DNA of 64,000 nt from contig NC_054085.1 in assembly GCF_017562075.2 (NCBI RefSeq), forward strand, positions 11,006,259 through 11,070,258, read 5' to 3'. The notes under the pieces were generated by a model that saw only the letters and a list, made by a program, of their open reading frames with translations, made no database searches and was not told the DNA's origin. Origin of the DNA: Anopheles merus. Taxonomy: Eukaryota; Arthropoda; Insecta; Diptera; Culicidae. Positions 56,771 through 64,000 of this stretch are shown in pieces (position 1 is the stretch's first letter; each line of letters opens with the position of its first letter). The translations under genes and the position numbers were made by a program.

Positions 56771-58310
56771 CAACGGAACGATAACTGAAAATCGTGGCAA
56801 CGATTATTTTATATTCATATTTTGATATGTGGAACGTGTTCTTGGAACGTGTTCAAGCCCGCTGAAAACCCAGCAATGTTTAAAGAGTAAAATAAAACAA
56901 GATCTATGCAAGAAAGAAAAAAAGGATTAATTGATAAAAAAAAACAAATTTGTAAAGAAAACATGCTCAAAATACAACGAAAACAACAAAAAGACAATGA
57001 GAGCAAATAAGAAAATAAAAATGTTAACATTAGTCGCAACATAAACCACCAACAGGATTAACAATAATACGATAGAAAACGAAGAGAAAACTATAAATGA
57101 TAAATATGGGTAGTTTGAAACAGGCAAATACAATAGCAAAATAGGACAGAATAAAAATATTGAATAATAAATCAACATAAAAAAGAATCATTTCATGACA
57201 AGAATGACATCACAAAACGTCTAAATACTCGAAGTCATTCCCTGATTGTAAAAAAATAACTTTCCAACGATAAAGCATTTCGCATCGATTAAGTCTATTG
57301 GAAGCAGATTAAACACCAATCAAAGCGAAAAAAATGAACGTTAAACTGTCCGCGTAGCTCCCTTTTACTGCGCTACAGAAAAGAGACAAGATAGCAGAAC
57401 CACAACAATCGCGCAAACACCATTGACTCTTCTATGTATCTATCCCAGCACACACCACGTGACAAGGGTGTGACAGCAAGCGGACCAGGACGCCGATGAC
57501 GCCCGGCTGCACTGGTTCTCCGTGTGGGTTGTGTAAGATCGAAATCGAACTCTCGCATTCCCGCGGCCAATTGTGCTCCAATAACTCCGTCATATAAGCG
57601 GCGCACCAACTGTTTGCGTACGTTCATCGCAAGACGTTTGAGAGGATGCGCTGTACGAAATGCTGCTAGCCTCATCAAAACAATATCAAAACACAGGAAT
57701 AACATGCCGCCCAATAAGCTGCTTCTGGGAATAAACCCATTCTTATCATTGATGACACACCAATTAAATCATAAACTATAAAAGAGACATAAGCGGTAGA
57801 GGGAAAGGGTTGAGATGCAACATCAGTGGCGTTATTATTGTTTCGCGTTCATCATTCACACCTCAAAGTGCGGGTCATGGTTTTATTTGGCAAAATAAAA
57901 CCAAGAAAAAATCAACAAATATCGTCTGAAGATATCGTCTGTGGCAGGAAATGGTGGCTCCAAAAAACCTATTGCCCTGACACAGCTGTTGTACCGAATT
58001 GCAGAAAACTCTGGGAGGAAACCTTTTATTGGTTGTTTTTGTTTGAGCTCACTACTTGAGTGCGTCACTCACGCTAGATCCGGCCGGATCTGGTTCCGGA
58101 CAACGGTGGTACTTCCCTCGGCTTTCCTCCCCGAGGTGGGTGGGATATACTGCATTCAAAGGTAAATATTGGCATGTGTCCTCGTGCCGTGCTGAGCGCT
58201 ATCATCCGCTGCAATGGCTCGCACGTGAGCGTGGATGAATGAAGCGTCCCCTGCAGTGATAAGCGTTCTATCCCTGCAGGGAAGGGGATGGCGTTCGGTT
58301 CGGTTGTTAA

Positions 58311-58734
58311 GGCCGGGCTACATTGATCGTACTCGCAAGCGTAATTTTTATATTCACTAGCGCATCTGGCGGCGACCAGCGCAAGCTAGATGTGGGTATA
58401 ATTTAAGTGCCAAAATTATTCATACTTGGTGTCTCATCAAGTTTTGACCAGCCTACCTGTTTGCCGTAGGAAATGTTGATAAACGTCCATAAATTGTAAC
58501 AAAGTAGGCCGTTAATTGTTGTTGTTGGACAAATCGTCATTCATACAAAGCGTTGGGCAAAATTTTTCCACATCTTCCAATCTCTATCCATCATTGGGTA
58601 AAATTATAGCCTCCTCGACCCAAAACGTTTTTGACAGATAAATTATACCAGCATCTAGCTTCGACCCGCCGCCGCTAGATGGCGTACGCGTTCACAAAAA
58701 TTACACTACGAAGTACGATCAATGTAGCCCGGCC
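58311..58734. mobile_element. PIF/Harbinger-like (Tourist-type) MITE with long inverted repeats
   Basis: The left end is GGCCGGGCTACATTGATCGT and the right end on the minus strand is identical for those 20 bases. The arms stay alignable for about 90 bases (both pass through GTAATTTTT, CATCT-GCGGCG and AAGCTAGATG). If the terminal A/T is counted (AGGCC and GGCCT), both sides are flanked by TTA, the 3-bp duplication typical of PIF/Harbinger. No transposase frame. Confidence 0.8.
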
Positions 58735-60382
58735 TTTATAGTGTGGCAATCATTGCATAATTAGCGACTGAAAGGGACTGATGCACGAGTCAGTTGTGCT
58801 GGCATGTGGGACTTAAATAACAATGTCCCTCAGGTAAGTTCGCTTTAACGACTTCATACACGTGTCCGCAACATATTCGCTTTCTTGAACGCAGAGCCAA
58901 ATCTACTCATTTGCGTCAAACAAACAACTTTATTGCTAAATTTGTTTGCCATTCTCCAGCCTCTAAAACTGTTTTCAAGGCGGAATTTGGCCAACGGGAT
59001 TGAAGGTTGGGGGTGAAATCCTCGCCGTGCTAATAGCTTAAAGTTTTGTGTTGAGAGTGAAATCAACTCACATTCAAGAAGCAACACAGTGGAAGCAGGT
59101 TTAAGGGGAATTTATCTCAACGCAATCGATCGATGAGATCAGAACTGTGGTTTGTGACGATGGGGTTGTCAGGATAAGTAATGAAATTTGATTTCTCTTT
59201 ATTATAACTTCAGACAGTCTCAATTGAATGGAAATTCTGGATCAAAGCTCATGGTTTGTAAAATTCTCAATTAAATCATAGACCTGTTCTTGCTAAGATA
59301 TGCATGATATGCATAAAACCGTTTGTAAAATAAAAGGGAGAAACGGTTTAATAACAATAACATAGCTGATAGTATAATAGTATAATAGCAATAAAATAAA
59401 ATAAACTAAAATAAAACGTTTTATCACATGAACATCGACAACATTTGTAAGAACATTATAAGAACACATTTGTAAAACTCTAGAGGCCAAAAATTGTTAA
59501 ATAAATAATAATACATAATAATAATAAAACTGATTGAAAAATTTTGATTCATTTACAAATGAAAGATTCCTTTGCTAAATAAGGCAAAACAAAATGTAAA
59601 AAAAAACATAAGCCAGTAAGTTTCTGTATTTTCATAACACATAACGCAAACATCAAGCTTAAAGAACATATAAGCAAGTGCCGACCTGGGAAAAATATTC
59701 AAAACTAATACGAAACACGACCACAAAAACATAAAACTAAGAAGAGCAACAAAAAACAAAGCCCAATCCTACAATTATGATTTAACGACAACAAAAGCCA
59801 AGTCAGACCTTCACAGTGCAAAAGCACAACACAAAACACAAGCGTTACTATAATTTTCCACCACATTGCTTGCTTGCTGCTGCTGCTTCTCACTTAGCGG
59901 AAGCATTATAAAGTCAAATGCACACCGTTCAAGAGTGCAATTTATTTCGTTCTTGTTTTTTTTTCTGTGTGCTGCTGTCCACACCTTTTGCTCTGTGCAG
60001 TAAGTATCTTGTACCAGAAAAATTGCAGTAAAGGCATCGGCATATAAATAGAATCAGCACAAAAACGTACACATATTGTAACCCCCGCGTATCGTTTTGG
60101 AATTTCAAGCCTTTTTTATGTAAGTGCCCAATCAACGCCCGGATAGCATGAGATGCGCTTTTATTCGCCTGCCTCTCAAAACTGGGATAAGAATTCCCCC
60201 GAATCTATCAAATGCTGGAGCAAACCTGTACTCAGAGCCCTACTTCGCACACACACACTCACTCCAAAAGCACAAAAGTCCCCGAGACAGCCGCCGGCGG
60301 CGTCGGCAGCGGGAAGCTTAATCGCTTCACCTGTGTGCGAGTCGTCGGCAGATTAGAGAGAACCCCGGGCGCTTTCGATGCC

Positions 60383-60388
60383 TATAAA
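60383..60388 (+). promoter_or_regulatory. TATA box of the NAT gene at 61100
   Basis: TATAAA at 60383-60388 is followed 34 bases later by CTCACTA (A at 60417), an approximate initiator. The leader would be about 685 bases, unspliced as far as can be seen. Confidence 0.5.
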
Positions 60389-61099
60389 CTAATTGCCGCC
60401 GACGTCGGAGCACCTCACTAACAAACGAGCGTTCGAGTCGAACGGACACGCGACCACGGGAGCTTTCGCACCAACGGACACTGTTGCCACACATTGTTGA
60501 TTGTGAACGTGCGTCTGTGGGAAAAGGTGCAAATCGCCCAGCGAGATGTAAAGATCGATCTCGTTCTCTAGCAATAGTTTATGAGGAAGAGATCCAACTA
60601 CTACTAAAAAGTGCTAATCAAAAAAGTGTGTCTAGGAAGTGACTCGCGTTTGCACACAAAGATCCTCAAAGCGTGAAGCTTCGAATTACTTTTACGTGTG
60701 CGTAAATCTGTGATACGATCAAGTGCCTCCGTTTCTGTGTCTAAACGCCGTCCTTCGATCGACGCTACTGTAGAGTCCTTGACAAGTGTTTGTGTGTTGT
60801 TTCGCTACGCTTCAGCGACAAAGCCGTGTGCCGAATTAGTGCTGCAAACCGCACAATAACACAAATACACACTCTGCACGATAGTTAATTCAAGTCACCG
60901 TTCATTTTTAATAAACAGAATTAAAAAAAATCGCAAAGCAAAACCACACGTCACACACCAGTTGCTTAGTTGTGCGAATGGTGGCTGCAAAATTTAAATA
61001 GTGACTGTGACTAACTTACGATCCACACACCGTTGTAGTGTGGTGAATTTCCATTTTCCACTGCTTGCGTGTGTCCGTGTATAATACCTCCGGCCTACA

Positions 61100-64000
61100 A
61101 TGTCCGGTACGGACAATCCTGGCTTTGTGACGTCGGAAGATGGCGGGCTTCCTGCACAGCCGGCGAATGGTGCGAAACCAACATCACCATCAGCACAGCT
61201 GGAAAAGCTCGAAAAACCACCGGCCGCCGAGCGTGAAAAGTGGGACAAGGGTGTCGAGTTCCTGATGTCCTGCATAGCGCTCTCCGTCGGGCTGGGCAAT
61301 GTGTGGAAGTTTCCGTCGACCGCGTTCCGCAATGGTGGCGGTGCGTTCGTTATCCCGTACCTGATTGTGCTGCTGGTCGTTGGGCGGCCCATCTACTACC
61401 TGGAGATGATGATGGGTCAGTTTTCGAGCCGGGGCAGCGTCAAGGTGTACGATGTGTCGCCGATCATGCGAGGTAAGGTGGGATGATGATGGGTGCGGGT
61501 ATTTAGAGCACAAAAATACACACTTACACGCGCGCGTGTTCTTTGCAAGGGTAAGGGCAATACGGACAGTAGTACGTGATAGTCAAGCCACAAGCAAGCA
61601 GGTGGATCGTCATCATTGTCATCGTCGAGAAATATGTAATGAGCGTCGTAGTATGCGTAGTTGCCGAAAGTGATTTAGAACTCGGACTCGCTCTAATGAG
61701 CAGTAAATGAGCTTCATCATCCCGCAACGGCAATAAAGTTACTTCCTTTCACTTGATGGATGTACTTTATTGCGCTTTGAGCTGAAATTGTTATCGTTTA
61801 ATTCTCAGAATAAATTTTGCATCCCAATCACTTTTTTATATATTATTTGGTTACAAGTTAAAAATGACTAACGAAGGTTAATATTTCACTAAATACTTGA
61901 GTATTATTCCTTTTTGCTTGTCCCATACATTAGACGGTACTTATGAATGATATAAATGGGTATTAATATTGCTTAATTTAACATTTTTAGCAGGAATTGA
62001 AGTAAAGATTTATATATAAAAATAAAAATGCAATCCTAGGACAAGAGCAAATTTATGCACTCTATTTCAATTACCCGGGAAAAGGGTGTAATTAACTTAT
62101 CATAAAACCGATAATACTGATAATAGATTTCACACGTTCACAATATAAATGCAAGCTTTGTGAGCATTCGCGTTTGTATATCAATGATCTATAGCGTGTA
62201 GTGCGTACGGTGATTTTAGACATGTAACAGAACAATACCGAACGTCATTCCACGCAATCGTTTATTCTCTTTGCTTCCCGATCGTAAAAAAAACATTATT
62301 TTTTATTATAGTGTACAATGCTATAGATTTCTATACCAATTAATTGGTTTACATCTTCCTGGGATGAAATGTGAAAAAAGTTATAGAGATATAATCATGA
62401 TAAGAACTACAAGCTCAGAGTCTTTATATAGAATAGTAATTAAAATTAACGGGCGATCCCTTGGTACAGTCGTCAACTCGAACGACTTAATAACATGCCC
62501 ATCATGGGGTCATGGGTTCAAGCCCAGAATGGACCGTCCCCCCGTCAATACAAGGACACAAGGACAAGACAAGGATTGACTATCCGGCTACGTGGGAATG
62601 AAATAACTCTCGAAAGTCTGTATAGGCCGGCATATCCGCGAAGGACGTTACGCCAAAAATAAGAAGAAGAAGTAATTGAAATAGCTGAAGTAACTACACC
62701 ATTAAAGAAAAATAAAACTCAATATAATATTTAAAAACGGCAAAGATGAAAATTGAATCTAAAGATAATTGAATTAATAAAAATCCAATGAATCGATCGG
62801 TTCACCAAAAGCTTCTCACGATTTATTGGTTGGTTACCGTAATTTTTTGGGTTCGTCTTACGATTTATTCACCGTATCCCCATAGATTTTTTGATCATTC
62901 CGACGATGTATTGGGATCGTCCCATTGCAAATCAATACAATCAATACTAATGCGGAACGCTCAAAAAATAGTTGGAACAATCCAAACAAATGTATCAAAG
63001 CATCTAATAATCTTCCAATGGAATCGAAAGCAGGATGAAAAAAGAATTCAATGTGTTATCAGAATAGGCAGTCATAGCTAAGTCTTTATATTTCTTGATA
63101 ATTTCTTTAAATGTATCAAGTTACAGCAATAGTTTAAAAAAGCTTATTTTAACATAGATAATGTATGCAACAGCCACAACTTTAACTTTAAGTTAAGCCT
63201 ATCTCATTTAATGCTCCATAAGACGTAAATCTTATCTTAAATTAGACAAAAAAGCTCCAAGTACTCAACCTTTTTAGCACCATAAATCATTTGCAAACGA
63301 TACGATATTGTGCGCTAATAGCTAAACATTCCACATTCCAACCACCATATCACACACACGGCGGGAAATTCCATAAAAACTGTTTGTAATTTTTTTATGG
63401 ACCACTAAACACTCAACGCAGCGACACTGTAACACATTCCATGCACCAAATATTTACCTTCTTATCTTACCTTTCCACACCCTGTCTCGTGCTCCTCTTC
63501 CTGTCCTAGGTATCGGTATCGCGCAGATGGTTTCGATTTGCGTAGTGATCGTGTACTACGCGGCGACGATCGCGACGGCAATCCGCTTCTTTGTCGCATC
63601 GTTCGGCAGCCCGCTCCCGTGGGCCAGCTGTGACGTCAGCTGGACCGGTGGTTTCAACTGTGTCAACTCCTCCAACACTGGGCCGACGCCGGCTTTCAAC
63701 AACTCACTGCCGGTGAAGACGTCGGCCGAGCTGTACTACACGTAAGACTTTTGCAGCTTTGAACTAGCTTTCGGACACTCCTGCTTGACTACTCTCTCTC
63801 TCTCTCTTCCTATCTCTCAGACATTCAGTCACCGGCGAGGGACTGTTGACTGCGGGTGAGTTCGGTGTGCCGGACTGGAAGCTGACACTCTGCCTGCTCT
63901 TCATCTGGGTGGCGATGACCATCATGATGGTGAAGGGTATCCGCGGATCCGGCAAGGTCGCATACTTCCTGGCCCTCTTCCCGTACGTCGTGCTGATCTC
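61100..64000 (+). CDS. SLC6 nutrient amino acid transporter (NAT), 5' part (cut by window edge)
   Basis: Coding exons visible: 61100-61472, 63510-63741 and 63821-64000 (continues beyond the window). The start ATG follows a 5' leader and opens MSGTDNPGFVTSEDGG with a Pro/Ala-rich N-terminus. GLGNVWKFPSTAFRNGGGAF lies at residues 64-83, with Lys at the usual Arg gate position and Ser after the Pro instead of Tyr or Phe. MMGQFSSRGSVKVYD follows. The extracellular loop has PWASCDVSWTGGFNC, two residues longer between the cysteines than in the other copies, plus sequons NSS and NNS. The LYY splice junction is present; the K-G/I intron is absent (VKGIRGSGKVAYF is continuous). Helix 6 and later parts lie outside, so the pocket cannot be judged. 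The 2.0-kb intron after MRG is repeat-rich. Na+-coupled amino acid transport is inferred. Confidence 0.92.
62451..62672 (+). mobile_element. tRNA-derived SINE with target duplication
   Basis: Head GGGCGATCCCTTGGTACAGT, B-box GGTTCAAGCCC (62515-62525) and tail GCCAAAAATAAGAAGAAGAAG. The flanks GTAATTAAAAT (before) and GTAATTGAAAT (after) form an 11-bp duplication with one mismatch. The body shares the second half with the copy at 50097 rather than with that at 8842, so at least two subfamilies are present. Confidence 0.8.
62805..62945. repeat. Decayed relative of the CCACGATTTATTGG MITE
   Basis: TCACGATTTATTGGTTGGTT, then TTACGATTTATTCACCG and GACGATGTATTGGGATCG units follow the left arm of the element at 33169-33398. 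The ends are lost. Confidence 0.5.

Larger units (their letters stand above)
54808..60382. other. Largest intergenic gap (5.6 kb), fifth to sixth NAT gene
   Basis: A-rich low-complexity stretches (55080-55430, 56880-57200, 59300-59760), a short CA repeat near 55936-55955, a possible MITE remnant (56650-56770) and a clear PIF/Harbinger-like MITE (58311-58734). Open frames here, such as minus 57373-57714 (113 codons), match no family I know. Confidence 0.6.
61473..63509 (+). other. First coding intron of the NAT gene at 61100
   Basis: 2.0-kb phase-1 intron at MRG/IGI. It contains a full-length SINE (62451-62672) and a decayed foldback MITE (62805-62945). Nothing else is nameable. Confidence 0.8.

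Noticed and set aside
57373..57714. 113-codon minus-strand frame
   Set aside because: No recognisable family, a competing frame on the other strand, and no splice partners; too weak to call a gene or a transposon piece.
1..64000. CRISPR array, phage, bacterial defence system, viral integration, toxin gene
   Set aside because: Spliced eukaryotic genes throughout; no evenly spaced short repeats with unique spacers and no viral or bacterial coding blocks seen.

Overview
The window is nuclear DNA of a mosquito, most likely Anopheles. The evidence is the intron/exon structure with short GT-AG introns, AATAAA poly(A) signals, tRNA-derived SINEs resembling the An. gambiae SINE200 family, many MITEs, and expanded insect nutrient transporter families. 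The species call is inference from recognised repeat and gene families. No sequence search was run.

Layout: nine transporter genes lie head to tail on the + strand. The first third (1-18.5 kb) holds three tandem SLC45-type MFS genes, related to the H+/sugar symporters of the SLC45 and plant SUT type. The first is cut by the left window edge. The other two span 5678-11203 and 14271-18522. The remaining two thirds (23.7-64 kb) hold six tandem SLC6-type nutrient amino acid transporters (NATs), starting at 23666, 31925, 41256, 47510, 52083 and 61100. The last is cut by the right edge. I rebuilt each gene exon by exon from reading frame, splice-site bases and comparison with its neighbours. A possible ninth-and-a-half unit is a small two-exon reading frame at 51007-51434 with no family I recognise.

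Both families plausibly work at the apical membrane of absorptive epithelia. SLC45 proteins are expected to couple sugar uptake to protons, and NATs couple essential amino acid uptake to Na+. The paralogs differ at positions expected to line the substrate and ion sites, which suggests divided substrate specificity. This is inference. I cannot map each copy to a published AgNAT number.

Intergenic DNA and long introns hold many mobile-element relics that could be delimited by terminal inverted repeats and target duplications. They include a piggyBac-like MITE (TTAA), three or more hAT-like elements (8-bp duplications, two filled with TCCGGA/GAATCGG minisatellite), a PIF/Harbinger-like MITE (TTA), a Tc1-like relic, a TA-flanked foldback MITE, a 1-kb unclassified MITE, a 5'-truncated non-LTR fragment with a 14-bp duplication, and three SINEs. 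I found no rRNA gene, functional tRNA gene, CRISPR array or viral gene. The most useful leads are the mosaic intron pattern and the binding-site substitutions among the NAT paralogs, and the unassigned small gene at 51 kb.
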